From contig JANSLP010000058.1 in the NCBI GenBank assembly GCA_029298735.1, positions 1-64,000 of the forward strand: 64,000 bases of DNA, given 5' to 3'. The notes under the pieces were generated by a model, which did not search any database, had not been told where the DNA came from, and saw only the letters and a program-made list of their open reading frames with translations. The stretch comes from Ophiostoma sp. CBS 140.51. Its lineage: Eukaryota > Ascomycota > Sordariomycetes > Ophiostomatales > Ophiostomataceae. Of this stretch, positions 1 through 11,042 are shown piece by piece. The position numbers were made by a program, and so were the translations under genes. The stretch's first letter is position 1; each line of letters opens with the position of its first letter.

Positions 1-2
1 CT

Positions 3-128
3 GTGCTCGTCCGCAAGGTCGGCCCTCGCTTGTTCCTCTCCAGCATCGTTCTCTTCTGGGGCGCTACCATGATTGTAGGTATTGCGTTCCCCTTTTCTTG
101 CATGTTATTATTCCATCATTATGTTTAA
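3..128 (+). pseudogene. 3'-truncated MFS permease fragment (allantoate permease/Dal5-like)
   Basis: The reading frame entering from the left edge encodes V-L-V-R-K-V-G-P-R followed by a hydrophobic stretch ending in FWGATMI. This resembles the loop 2-3 motif (K-x-G-P-R, then a membrane helix ending in WG) of anion:cation symporters of the Dal5/allantoate permease family. In that family the motif lies in the first third of a protein of about 500 residues, so some 300 residues should follow. Here the frame meets TAA at 126-128. A splice donor is possible at 75 (GTAGGT) or 79, but no MFS-like exon appears before the opposite-strand gene ends at 201. I therefore read it as a gene broken at its 3' side, with the 5' part outside the window. 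The family call rests on about 25 residues and is moderate; the truncation is inferred from the missing downstream exons. Confidence 0.5.
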
Positions 129-200
129 AACCAAAAAAAGATTTGACCCTTACGCTTCGCACAATCTAGTGTCAGTTTCTCACCAAATTCAAATGACAAT

Positions 201-1373
201 TTAAGCCCCATCACCTCCTGTCTTTTTCTCTCCTTCTTGGGAAAGCCCACTATCCTCGGCTGCTTCCTTGGTCGGCCCAGACACTTCCTCTGCCTCTGGG
301 TAATCGATCTGAAATTTCTCGATCGCCCCCACCGATTTCGCGACCCGTTCGACCAGATCCGCGCTTAGGCCTAGCGTCTCCTTCTGGTCCACAAACTCTG
401 AAAGCCGCTTCCTCCACCTTGGCAGCGATTCGCTCCGAGATGGTAGCTCGGTGTCTAGCTTTGCGAGAGCCGTAGACTTGTCTGGGTTAGTTGGCTTCTT
501 CTGGAGTCCCGGTGCTAGGCTCTTCCTGAATATAATATCCCCGGCGCGAAGAATCCACTCGGTTGCTATCCAAAGATGGCAGACCCAGATTGTATGCTTA
601 TCGAGTCTCTTTTGAGTTGGCTCTTCGGTAGAATCGACTTGGTCCTCTTTTTCCTCCTTCTTTGCATCTGCTGTGTCTTCAACCTCGGCATTCTCTTCGA
701 CGGCATCTTCGACGGCCAGAATGGGAAAGTTGAGCCAAGGTGTAAATGCCTCCGTTGTGATGCGGGCAGTAAACGAGTTCTGGTTCTTCCACATTTCAAT
801 GTCCTCTGTCGAACAAGAGTGTTTTGGCCAGTATTTGTTTAGCTCTGTGGGGTCTATCAAGATGGCAGGTTGTTAACAAAAAGAAGCCTTGGTAGATAGA
901 TGAAGTTAAAGCATTGAATTGACAAGACATACCAAACCATATATCTAGCATACACATATCTAGATCGGGTAGATCGGCCCAGTCCATCGGCTCGCTCTAA
1001 AAAAAGAGGCAATATTAGTAGAGTTTCCTCGGTACAGCTAGATCATCGCGAAGCAGAGTCATACCTCTAGTATTGTCGGAATACGTCCGCCTGCCTGCTG
1101 GATACGCTGTATCGAGCCGACAAGAACATCTTGCCATGGATGATCCGGCGGTGTATAAATGGCAATCCTCAATACAACCATCCACAGATCCCAGATGTAA
1201 GGCTCGGTATCGTCGACTTCATTAGCACCATTCCTAATCGCGTCACTTAGCTTGACCACCTTTTCCGGAATGGTTTCTGAGCTCTGCAGGATGGCCTTAA
1301 TGTACAAGTAAATAGGAGCCTGCGTCTCGGTGCTGTCTTCGACCAAGCTTCCAATATCAACCGGCTCGTCCAT
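201..1373 (-). CDS. DUF3632 family protein, three exons
   Basis: Joining 1373-1065, 996-933 and 853-201 gives 341 residues. The first intron has a GTATGA donor, a TACTAAT branch site and a T-rich tract before its acceptor; the second has a GTATGT donor. Both joins keep frame. The N-terminal part has the helical pattern of the fungal DUF3632 family (YIWDLWMVVLRIAIYTP, then DHPWQDVLVGSIQRI). The third exon has the family's second block, W-x-N-x-N-S-F-x-A-R, then a W/A-rich helix (ATEWILRAGDIIF). The region around residues 150-180 is Glu/Asp/Lys-rich and probably disordered. DUF3632 genes are usually multi-copy and variable in filamentous fungi and have no known biochemical role. No signal peptide or membrane segment is visible. 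The gene looks intact although both neighbours are broken. The start ATG at 1373 gives the expected family N-terminus. Confidence 0.83.
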
Positions 1374-2298
1374 GTCGAAGTAGTTTGTGGAGTGCAGGGC
1401 TCGCTGCTAGGTAAGGTTGGTGCTTGGAGATGGGTTCAGTACCGATGTTATTGTGTGATGCACTGTTTGATACCGAGTGAAATGGGACACCAATTCTTAA
1501 ATATTTGTAGATGAGTGCATATCGAGCTGTGTATTCTGTCTGACTTTGTGTAAAATGAACTGGACGTTGAATGCAGAACGTGGGTTGCCTCGACCAATGC
1601 CTGGGACAGTGGGCCTGTCCGTGTCGGTTGATTGGCTGGTGCCATCCGCCTCGTCCAGGCAATCAAGCGCCCGGCCTTCGACTTGCTCACCCCTCCATGG
1701 TCACATCCTCAAAACCCTCTTCTAATACGACGTTGGTCAATTTTCACATTTCTTTTTGAAGCCTATGGCCGTTTGGCGCCTCCACCACGAATAGGCGCCG
1801 GGCCGACATGTTTGTTGGCCCGCTTTGAAACTACTTCATCCAGAACACTATCATATTTATATCGGCCGGTGATTTCGGCCGGCGGCTGTGCTGTTGTATC
1901 TGCATTCATAAATCCATACCTGAGCTACTGCAAACATCGGTTGAATGCATCATGCCGGATGTTAAGCGCATCGAAGAAGGCAGTACTCATCATGCTATTT
2001 TTGACGCCTGGCGATGGACGTGAAACTCGAAGATACTGCTAAGCGCTGCTTTCGTTATACTGAGCAGGAAGGGTCTCCGTGCAGGCCACTTTGGTGATGT
2101 TTCCGAATTTATAAATTGGTCTTCACACGAGCTGCCATTTATCCTGCCAGGCTTCATCAACTATCGTGAATAATATAAATGATGGTTGATAGTCCGACTT
2201 TCTTCGTGGGACTATGAATGAGAACTGCAGGCCATTTCTTTTTCGAGAGCAATCATCATTTATCACTGAATTTACCTACATCATAGAGTCCGGAAATT
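1374..2298. other. Divergent intergenic region with GC-rich inverted repeats
   Basis: This spacer separates the DUF3632 gene (leftward) from the damaged zinc-motif gene (rightward). I found no credible coding segment; several frames stay open for 60-136 codons but lack family features and the G/C third-position bias of real exons here. The main structure is a cluster of GC-rich repeats at 1775-1882, listed separately. The rest is AT-richer and unremarkable. Confidence 0.6.
1775..1882. promoter_or_regulatory. Cluster of CGG/CCG inverted and direct repeats
   Basis: GGCGCC occurs at 1775-1780 and 1794-1799. CGGGCC at 1799-1804 pairs with GGCCCG at 1817-1822, giving a 6-bp stem over 12 nt. The octamer TCGGCCGG is repeated at 1862-1869 and 1875-1882, 13 bp apart. 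CGG and CCG triplets in inverted or direct order are the usual half-sites of fungal Zn2Cys6 regulators, and this cluster lies about 400-500 bp upstream of two divergent genes. Regulatory function is an inference; the repeats are read directly. Confidence 0.35.
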
Positions 2299-2987
2299 AT
2301 GTCGTTCACTACTTCAACCATCCCGCCAATCAGCGAATCTCCAAAGTGTGGGCTCTGCAATGGTACGAAATGTTCGACATTTACCTTGGAATGCACGGCC
2401 TGTAAAGGCTCGTAGAAAGCCCGGTCCAAAAAGAAGGCTCCATGCAAAGTCTGCTCTGGCAGTGGAACTTGCGTCTCAACGCTGCCGTGTCCAGGATGCT
2501 CCGGTATTGATCATGTGAAGCGAACACCAACTGACTCCTCATATGTATATTTTCCCACTTCCCCTCCTCAAACATAAGACCATCTCATACTCACGCCATA
2601 ACTCAACAGATAAGTTTCAATGGAGTGCCATACAAAGGTCCCGAAACGCCGACGTGGATGTATGCAGAGGACGCTCGGATGCAGGTTGCTAAGGCCGGGC
2701 CTGAAGTGGGCCGTGGCAAGCCCGGTTACCCGAGCTTCTTTGGCAACAAAGTCAGGCCGCCTGCCACTCCCCTGGCGCTGGCGGCGGCTGCGCCCTATAC
2801 ACATACACCACTTGTCCCCAACCAGCAGGAGCCGTATAAACGAGGAAAGCCCGGTGCATAGCGAGCGTTTTACAACGACGAAGACCGTACCGTATTCGAC
2901 GCGGCTGCACATGATAGTCGTGTGGGGATGTCGTCCGATAAGAATGGTCAGTTCCGCCCGGGAAACTACCACGCAAAGGCAAAATGA
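2299..2987 (+). pseudogene. Two-exon gene with DnaJ-type CxxCxG zinc motifs, broken by two in-frame TAG codons
   Basis: From ATG at 2299 the frame encodes C-x2-C-N-G-x2-C, then C-x2-C-K-G. An in-frame TAG (2413-2415) follows. The same frame continues with a second matching block, C-x2-C-S-G-x-G-x-C then C-P-G-C-S-G, as in DnaJ-like cysteine-rich domains. A 65-nt intron (2545-2609, donor GTATAT, acceptor CAACAG) joins in frame to exon 2 (2610-2987), which encodes a Gly/Pro/Lys-rich segment. A second in-frame TAG lies at 2859-2861, after which 41 further sense codons run to TGA at 2985. No intron of normal length removes either TAG without losing cysteines or frame. Both could be decayed CAG (C-to-T at CpA, as in RIP) or TGG codons. 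Intact it would be about 206 residues. I do not recognise the C-terminal half. Readthrough or assembly error cannot be excluded. Confidence 0.55.
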
Positions 2988-5646
2988 CGAGTGTGAACCA
3001 AGGCAACGTTTTTCTATAATTCTTTTACGAACAGGGCGTTTGGCGTCCATATAAGTTGGGTAATTTTCATGCAGGAGCTGGACTCCAACCTTACGTCGGA
3101 AATGACATGTACTGTATACAGGATCATATGAATGAAATGAAAGTCTTTTACTTTCAATAATGGAAAGGTATGCGACAGTGGAGTCTTGACGTTTCTTCAG
3201 AGGAAAACAAAAACGAACGAATAAACTGTTATGAGTTCTGCGTAATGCGTATTTCGATACTACGATGTTTGTGCCATTATCATCCAATAGCGGTTTGCAT
3301 TATATGTGATTTACTATTATTAATTATTCTTTTGTAATCTTACTTTGCTTTTTCGTTATTCCGCTCCCTTTCTCTGTGTTTTATCTTGCTTGTGCTTCAG
3401 CCTCCAAGCCGTTCGGAGATGACGGGCGGTGCGACCAACCAGAGGTCAATAACACGGCAGCCATTGTATTGAGCTCCATATAGCTGCATCATCCGTCTGT
3501 GACGACCAACCGCCAAGTCAGAGTCCGACTTCAGCCTCTTTCGTCTCTCCCTCTGTTTATCCGCAATATTTTGCCAAGAGGATGAATATAAGTTGCCGGG
3601 ACTTTGGCGAAGTGGCCAAAACGGACAGTGTGGCTGGGTAGTTTGACTGTTGGAGATGCTTCCATGTGTTGGCATGTTTCTTGTCCTGATTTTGTGCTCA
3701 CCGTCTCCGAGACATTTTCAGGGGAACAACAGACATCAATGTTTCTTTGACAGGGGCGTTGCAAGAAGTAGATTGGTTAAAGCATTTGACATTATTTTCT
3801 TTTGTCTTGTAGAAAAGGAGAGGAAAGTAGAAAAGAAAGTGTTGTGTGACAGAACATATTTTCTCCTCCCTCTGGTAGAACATCGCGATAGTAGAGCCAA
3901 GATGCCAATACGCAAGATTTACCGAGTGCATCAATCTTGGCTCGCTTGGCTGGTTGTTGTTGACTCGGGCTCGGAAGGCTGCATCCTGAAAAGGAAGAGG
4001 GAATGGAGGGAAAGGCTGCCAACATGGAAAAGTAAAGGCCGGTCAATGGAAAAGCCACATTAGCCGTTGCACTTTCCGCTATAGAGGGCGCTTTGCCATT
4101 GATAATTGCTAGAGTAGAAATACCAATCAAATTCTTTTAGCATTGATCGACAAATTTACGTCAAGGAGAGCTTGCCTTGTCTATGCTCTGTGCTTTTGAT
4201 ATACCACCGCCGAGAATATAAAGTAGTCAATTTAGTAAATTACTGTCGACATCTTTACAGGATTAACCGGTGGCCAAAGCTGGACCGGGTCAGACCCCGG
4301 ACTGACCACCTTCGTCTTTTGTCGATGCCCATCTGCAAGGCACTCTACTCCGTACACAGGATTCCCAACCTCGAAGACACGGACGGAAACAGATGCAAGC
4401 TGCCGATCCTGACGATGAACGCAATTACAGAAGGATCCCAAAAGTTAAAAGTGACGCCTGTTGCCATGGCGAACAAGGGAAAACAGAGTCACAGCGCACA
4501 TGACTCTTGTACATTTTGATATTGCTTGTGTAGGTTGGACGTAATTTCTGTTGATTTTTTATGGCTTTGACAGGGTGACCATGACGTGGGACAAGCGTTT
4601 TCTGTCGTGGGAAGCGAGCCACGATGGATTTGACAAGAGGTACAGAAGCACAGAAACAAGAACAGCTCAACAGCACAGCTGTGCAACACCGGCAATATCG
4701 GCACGGAGAAGACGACAGAAACAAATTTAAAGGGAATAAATATCAAGAAAACCGTCCAAACGACAGGCTTCTATGATATGCCGTCTTGACCTTGGCCTCT
4801 TGTTTTCTCTATCCTTTGCTATGCCATTTAGATTTGCCATTGCGTTCTCTGCGAATGCCTTTTGCACTTTCTGATTAGATTGGATTCTATTTCGGACGGC
4901 TCGTGCTTTCTCTTCTCGGGCAGTGTTCGGCCTCGAAGCGCGAGACAAAATCACGGCATACATGCAGATGTAGGTAGGTGCAGTCAAATGCAGGTACACT
5001 TACACTGCCATTGGCATTGCTTCCTCTCTTCATATGGCCTCCCCGCATCGAAGGTAATAAAGACAATCAAAGTGCAATCTTAATCAGCTTGCCATGCTTT
5101 GTCCAGCCTTTTTGCGACCTTTGCCTTGGCTGCCTCGCTTGCCTGCACCCACTACTGAATATCCCAAAGAGAGACATCCGTCATTATTCGCCGTATCCCG
5201 TCTTTGACCTTGGCCTTTCATGTCATCCCGCACGCACTCTTGATGTCTTTAATCTATTTCGTCAGGCCCCTGGAATGTCTCACGTAGTTTGTTGTATGTG
5301 CTTTGTGCTCGTTTGTATGTATGTCTGTGTGTCTGTTTGTGTCTGCACGACCTCGTCACTGTGTGCTCTGTCTTCACTCACTCGTGCTCTCTCGTACTCT
5401 CTCGGTGGACAACCAACTGCTTCTTTTGTTCCTTTCTCTCTTGCCTCCCGCGTCCCTTCCTTACATTACTTAATCTCGCCACATCCCGAGATCTATAAGA
5501 CAAGGCAGTGCCCTCTGTCGGTTCCTGTCATTCCTCCTATCTTCGTGGCTTTCTCTCTTCTCTCTTCCTCCTCCTTGAATATTCACTCGTCTGCTGCTTG
5601 TCCCACCTCACGACGCTTTCACATAACTCACCCACACACAGCAAAG
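2988..5646. other. Gene-poor intergenic region
   Basis: I see no supportable gene in this 2.7 kb stretch. Frames of 70-140 codons exist on both strands, but none has a recognisable domain, a good start context or coding-type third-position bias. The last 200 bases (about 5440-5646) are CT-rich on the plus strand, typical of a fungal promoter/5' leader, and belong to the following superoxide dismutase-like gene. A TACTCCGTA motif lies at 4346-4354. Confidence 0.6.
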
Positions 5647-6518
5647 ATGCGCGTCTCTACTCTGCTCACGGCCTCGGCGGCCGGTGTCATGGCCCAGGAT
5701 GCCATTTCTGCTGGTCCTCTGACTGGTGTAAGTCCAGACAGACATTTCCCATAACAATCCAGCTTCCCATCGCTGACCGATAGTCCCGCGGCAACGCCAC
5801 CGTCACCATCAACAACCCCTCCAACGTCGCGTACGTCGCCACCCTGCCGGCTGCCGCGTTTGACACCGCCGCGTTCCCCGATGGCGGCAACGTCAAGGGC
5901 CGCATCTGGGCCCAGTCCCGCCCCGATGGTATTGGTGTCACCTTCTCGGTCAGCTTCTCTAACCTGCCCAAGACCGGTGGACCCTTCACGTACCACATCC
6001 ACGCGGCCCCCGTTTCCGCCGGCGGCAACTGCACTTCCGCCGCGGGTCACCTCGACCCTTTTGTCCGCAACGACGACCCTCCCTGTGACGCCACTCTTCA
6101 GCAGACATGCCAAGTCGGCGATTTGTCCGGGAAGCACGGCAAGATCACGGCGGACCCCTTCAACGTCACGTACCGCGATCTGTTTGCGTCGACCGACCCG
6201 TCGAGCGCTGCGTTCATTGGCAACCTGAGCTTTGTCCTGCACTACCCCAACAAGACGCGCATCACCTGCGCAAACTTTGTTCAGGAGGCGGCCACGACCC
6301 TACCTTCGGGCCACAAGGGCAGTAACGGTGGTGCTTCTGGCACTAGTGCTAACAGCACCGTGCCCGCGCCCACCGGCTCGGCCTCGCCCTCCAAGACGCC
6401 CGCGTCGTTTGTGACTGTGTCGGCTGCCGCCGCTGGTGCTGGCTCTCTGGCTACCCGCGCGGCCGCTATGGGCGCCGGTGCTGTCGGTGTCCTGGCGGCT
6501 GTGGCCTTGGCTCTGTAA
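5647..6518 (+). CDS. GPI-anchored Cu-only superoxide dismutase-like cell-surface protein
   Basis: Exons 5647-5727 and 5784-6518 (intron donor GTAAGT, acceptor GATAG) encode 271 residues. Residues 1-16 form a signal peptide (MRVSTLLTASAAGVMA). The body matches the extracellular fungal Cu/Zn-SOD-like family related to Candida SOD4/5. The copper ligands are probably H98 and H100 (YHIHAAP), H116 (AGHLDPF) and H180 (FVLHYP). R186 is the likely active-site Arg, with cysteine pairs C110/C189 and C128/C136. The zinc loop of classical Cu/Zn SODs is short or absent, which fits the Cu-only class (family knowledge). Several N-x-S/T sites suggest N-glycosylation. The C-terminus is a Ser/Thr/Pro/Ala-rich stalk ending in a hydrophobic tail (GVLAAVALAL), as for GPI attachment. 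The expected role is removal of extracellular superoxide at the cell wall, including host- or self-generated radicals. It stands alone beside a long gene-free region. Confidence 0.92.
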
Positions 6519-8422
6519 GAAAGTTGATCGGTGTTGAGGGTTAGAGAAAAGATGGGTTTGTCAGGGCGTTTCTTTTGTACATAGCTGCTTAGTTAATTCT
6601 TGTGCTGCATGGCACGTTTCATAATACTTGAGGAGGGAGGAAGAGGATACCAAAAGCTGCGTTGAGTTCTACAATTCTACTTTCATTTCTTTTACTGGAC
6701 TCTTTCCTGAATTTTGTGCGCACTGAATACATCGAGCGGTAAGAATATCATTATTGCACCGCTGATTTCGCGTAGTTACATTGGCTTACAGACTGCGTCT
6801 TCCGTGCTGGCGCAAAAGTGTCCAACTCTACAACACACTTGCTGCCCCATCACATGCATCACAGGCTTCCTACGACCCTACAACTTCATCACACCTCCAA
6901 GAGGTATTCATCACACTCCGAGTACACATATGCACACACCCAGCCAGCTGGCTGCCACCAGGAAGACGCCATGAAAGGTTTCATGCACGAATCTAGGACA
7001 GGAACGGCGCACAACATCCGCGATGACGCAAAAGGGGATCTCGACTGCAGGTTTAGGAGCAACGTTGGCACTCTGTATCCAGTGTTTACGATGAGGCTGT
7101 TGAGAGCTGATGAGAGTTGGTACCTGAAGACGTTTTCTGAATTCTGTCATATTTATTCGACTTTATTTCTTTTTTTCCTCCTTACCGTCATTTTAATGGT
7201 ATATTTACGTTTGCTTTTTTGGATTTCTCTCAACCAGTCGCAACTCATCACCAGATGTGGTATTCCATATTGTTTGCTGCCCAACAATCCCTGTGATTTA
7301 GCGCCTGTAAATGAATTGAAGCAGACACTTGATATGCATACGACGCCATGCAACATACGACTTAACATAGAATGCCAACTTGAAGATATTTGACGCCGTC
7401 ATTTTGTCCCTTGCTAGGCACTTTGCTTCTCGATCCTTTTTTCAAGTAGACTAAATAACAAAACAGCCCCCAATCGACTACATCGAGCAGCGCCAACAGG
7501 CGCCCTCCCTTTTTCTTTTCCTATTTTTATTTATTTTTATTTCAAAAACTCTTCTACAATTCCAATTTTGTATCGCGCATCTCGATGCTCTGACGTTTGT
7601 CGTGTCTTTGTCATGACATGTCGTCTCCCTGGTGCCCCCTTGATATCACCCAAAATGGGAAAGCAAGTGCGTGCTGCGCCGTAGACCAACTTCTCGTTGG
7701 ATCAAACTTTGATGTTGTCGGCGACCATCTTCGGCAATCTCTCGTCTCTCTTTTTTGGGGCTTTCCAGAGCCTGTTCGGGGTCTTTTCTTGTTCTCTTTT
7801 CGAGGCACACATTGTTCGCTCTGAACAAAAATAGCATCTAACGAACCAGCAATGCCACTTCTTGGAGTGCAGGAAAAAAGAGCTCGATGCAAGAAGCCCG
7901 ATGAGGGAGGGTGCCGCTGGACTGCCTGTCAGTCTGTGGCGAGGTATCTCACGGCCGGTGTACAGCGCTCGCCGTAAATGCCTTTCCTGCTCTTTGACAG
8001 TGGTCTTTTTTGCTTTGACACTCTCGAGCTTGAGATATATCTTGCACCTCGTCAGATATAGGTCTTTGCTGGTCACAACCTTGGTCAAGTCTGTTTCCTC
8101 TAGGAAATAGTCTGGCTCGACGCGAGTCTGGCTCGACACGCCATATCCTCTGTGCGAGCCACATCTCGGCTTTGCTTGTTTTCATTGTGCGTCTCTACCT
8201 TTTGCTTTTAGCTTTAAGGCCATCTTCTACCACGTATGTACGCCATGCAGGGGACGTCGAAACACGTCCACTCTTTTGTCCTGCCCAGAACCTTCCCTCC
8301 GCCTATCGGACAGTCAACCGGTAGTTTCAATAAGAGGGGAAGGAATAAGGGATTGAGAAGGAGGACGAAAAAAATTAAAGAATATGGGGGAGGGGCGGAC
8401 TCCGCAGGGAAGTGAGCGTGAA

Positions 8423-8446
8423 GCAGGCAGGCAGACAGGCAGGCAG
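8423..8446. repeat. Short tandem repeat, GCAG/GCAGACAG unit
   Basis: Near-perfect tandem copies of the tetramer GCAG (one variant GACA unit). It is a simple microsatellite in non-coding DNA. Confidence 0.8.
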
Positions 8447-8474
8447 TGAATGAGAAGAGGGGAAATGGCCACAG

Positions 8475-8496
8475 TCTGGTCGAGGTCTGGTCGAGG
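8475..8496. repeat. 11-bp tandem duplication
   Basis: TCTGGTCGAGG occurs twice without a gap (8475-8485 and 8486-8496). It is a small direct duplication in the gene-free region. Confidence 0.85.
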
Positions 8497-8710
8497 TCGC
8501 CAACCATGGTTCCGCATCTCGAGGGCCGCGTCCTCCGGATCAAGACAGAAGCCAAGGCTAGGCCGTTCCCCTCGTAATATTTGTGTGAGGGCAGGGTGAG
8601 AGAAGGACGCGAGATCGCCACACCCGTTCTGGGACCCTTGCTGTGGCTCCGTCTTTCGGTTCTTTCTCTGGTCCTCGCTCGCTACCCTACATGCTGCACG
8701 TCCGCTTAGT

Positions 8711-8737
8711 GGTGCTTATGATGCTTATGATGCTTAT
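8711..8737. repeat. 9-bp minisatellite, three copies
   Basis: Three head-to-tail copies of a 9-mer (GGTGCTTAT, then GATGCTTAT twice), in non-coding DNA. Confidence 0.85.
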
Positions 8738-9416
8738 TTGGGCAAAAGAGCGAGAGGCATCTGGCCTGTTCTGGACTTGGAGGGGACAGGCAAAACAAAA
8801 CCCCCCCCAAAACCCAAAGAACCGAATAATGTCTTCATCGGTTGTCAGAGATGAAGATCTAGATTTCGCATCGCACATATCGCACCGCATCTCGCACTAC
8901 ATCTTTTCTTTTCTTTTTTGCACTTAAAAAAAAAAAGAGCAAAAAAGACAAAAAGTTCACACCAGAGGCTTCCGCAGAAGCCAGAAGGGGGTTATGAAAA
9001 AGCCGGGCAGAGCTTTTTGCACGGCCGCATCCTGAGGTCTACCGACGACCTCTTTGTAGAGGGACACTAGATTCATACCCCTCAACCAACAAGCGGCCCA
9101 ACCTCGCTTGATGACCTGTTGGAGGGGTACCGGGGCCTGTCAAGATAACCATAGGCAACTTCTCTTTTTTTGTTTGTTTGGAATTTCCTATTTCGTCAGG
9201 TGCGACCGTGAAGGTCGTTCGGGGAGGAAGGTGCGATGGTGATCGGGGCCTGGGTCGTTCCTTCCGTTTTTGGTCGGCCGCCAACATCAGTGACACGAAA
9301 GGCGCTAACCAACTGGTCCGCGCTAAGAAAGACACAAGAAATGCCTTTGGCAGGCGTGCGGGTTTAAAAAGTAGTGGCCTCTTCTGTAGCACTCGTTCCA
9401 TATTTGTGTTTTCTTT

Positions 9417-9438
9417 TTCTCTCTCTCTCTCTCTCTCT
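9417..9438. repeat. (CT)n microsatellite
   Basis: About ten uninterrupted CT dinucleotides inside a longer plus-strand pyrimidine tract. Confidence 0.9.
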
Positions 9439-10419
9439 TTCCCTCTCCTCACATCCCCTCATCATCACCTTCTTGTGGTACGGCGACTCCCGAGGCCGAG
9501 ATGAGCAAAGGATCCCGATGTGCAGCTAATCCGGCCGGCATTCCAGAACACCGCATGGAAAGAGCGGGAGGTGTGGAGGGAACAGTGGTAAAATAAAGAT
9601 AAAATAGGAAATAAAAGACAAAACGTATGTCAGCCTCATGGTTATTCCCCAGACTTTCCTGTTTGTCGCGTGTCTGCAGCGATAGTGAACGTATTCTATG
9701 AAACTGTCACTGGCAAAAGTATGTTTCGCATTTTAACAACAGTTCGGCTGTCTGAATAGTGCAATGGCTTGATGGGTTGTGCATATATGAATAAGGATAT
9801 ATATGCACGACGCCTTGGCTAACAAGAAGCAAGCACAAATTCCCAAGTGGCAAAGATTATATGAGAAATAATACAAGCGAACATCATGTGTAGTGATACA
9901 GCCAAAAGACTGAAAACCAAGGAAAACCAAGGGCAGTCAAGTGGTTCTTGTGTGGTTCTCGTGTGAAAAGACGGCGATCAGAAGCAGACGAGCCGATGAT
10001 CTACAGTCTGGATGCAGCATGGATACTCTGAATCTGGTTGCTTTTCGTCTGTTGTCTCCCCGAGCGTGTCTGTTGTCAGATCATTCATTTTGCCGAGAAA
10101 GAAAGACCGTCTCCCGTAATTCAGTGAATGAGGGGAATGAGTAAAAAATAAGATGAGTGATAATTTTTTTCTTTTGTCAAAAAGACAAGAGTCTGTGAGT
10201 ATTTCTAGTGTATCGTCCGGGAAAATCATGATGCTTAAGATGGGATGAATGACGGTGTGAGTGTTACAGTTTACACGAAAAAAAAGGCTCGTTACCATTT
10301 CCCCTATTTCTCCTTGCACCAGATGTAATTGAGGCGTTCAAGATCATAAACATGTTCTTGCCATCAATTTCTTTGGGCCAAACTACCGTACTCTTGTTGA
10401 AAACACTGCGGCAGATGGT

Positions 10420-10444
10420 CGGTTCGTCCACGAGCCGTGAACCG
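10420..10444. repeat. Inverted repeat CGGTTC/GAACCG
   Basis: CGGTTC at 10420-10425 is complementary to GAACCG at 10439-10444 across a 13-nt spacer. It shares its half-site with the better inverted repeat at 11016-11042. It may be a regulator site or chance. Confidence 0.45.
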
Positions 10445-11015
10445 GCCCAGAACGGCCAGGTTTAAGGATAAGGCCGTCGGCAACGAGCCGAGACTGTTCG
10501 TCATGGCCCATTCATGAAGTTTTTGGCTGGTTGGTGTTTTGAGTTTGAGGTGTTTGAAAGGCTTGAATAGTTTGGGAGACTCTTAGCATCCAAGCCGTTC
10601 AAAACAAAAGAGAATGGCAATACGACGACCCAAAATAGTGAAAGTGAGGGTCGTCAAATATGGTTATTGTTACAACAAGTACATTTTGTACTCGTAAATG
10701 TCTAGAGACACTTTCCGTACAATGCACATGGATCACTAACAAAACCATTATTTTGAGCCTCAAAATGTATTTTGACATTTGCTCACAGAGACTGCTTGAT
10801 ACACAACACTCCACTCCTAGCAATCATGTTATGGAGACTCGTGAGTGGAGCCTGTTGACGGTTGCAGAGTCGCAGAGTCGGATGATGGACACTCCGGGGG
10901 GAAGACTGGCGCTCACCGGTATGGACACACCCCCTGGTCATCGAGTGAGTGAGAACTGACAAGGATACTTTGAAGTAGCGGAGTAATAATTCTAAAATAT
11001 ATCCAACGGAGCAGC

Positions 11016-11042
11016 GAACCGGCCACGGTCACCAGCCGGTTC
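11016..11042. repeat. Perfect 8-bp inverted repeat GAACCGGC/GCCGGTTC
   Basis: GAACCGGC (11016-11023) and GCCGGTTC (11035-11042) are perfectly complementary over an 11-nt spacer. The arms contain CGG and CCG triplets, so a Zn2Cys6-type binding site is one possibility. No transcript or gene is visible next to it. Confidence 0.5.

Noticed and set aside
2568..3287. 239-codon open frame on the minus strand
   Set aside because: It lies antisense to the damaged zinc-motif gene, has no recognisable feature, and is explained as a shadow of that gene's exon 2.
4978..5754. 258-codon plus-strand frame running into the SOD-like gene
   Set aside because: It covers the pyrimidine-rich leader and reads through the SOD exon 1 into its intron; the signal peptide begins at 5647.
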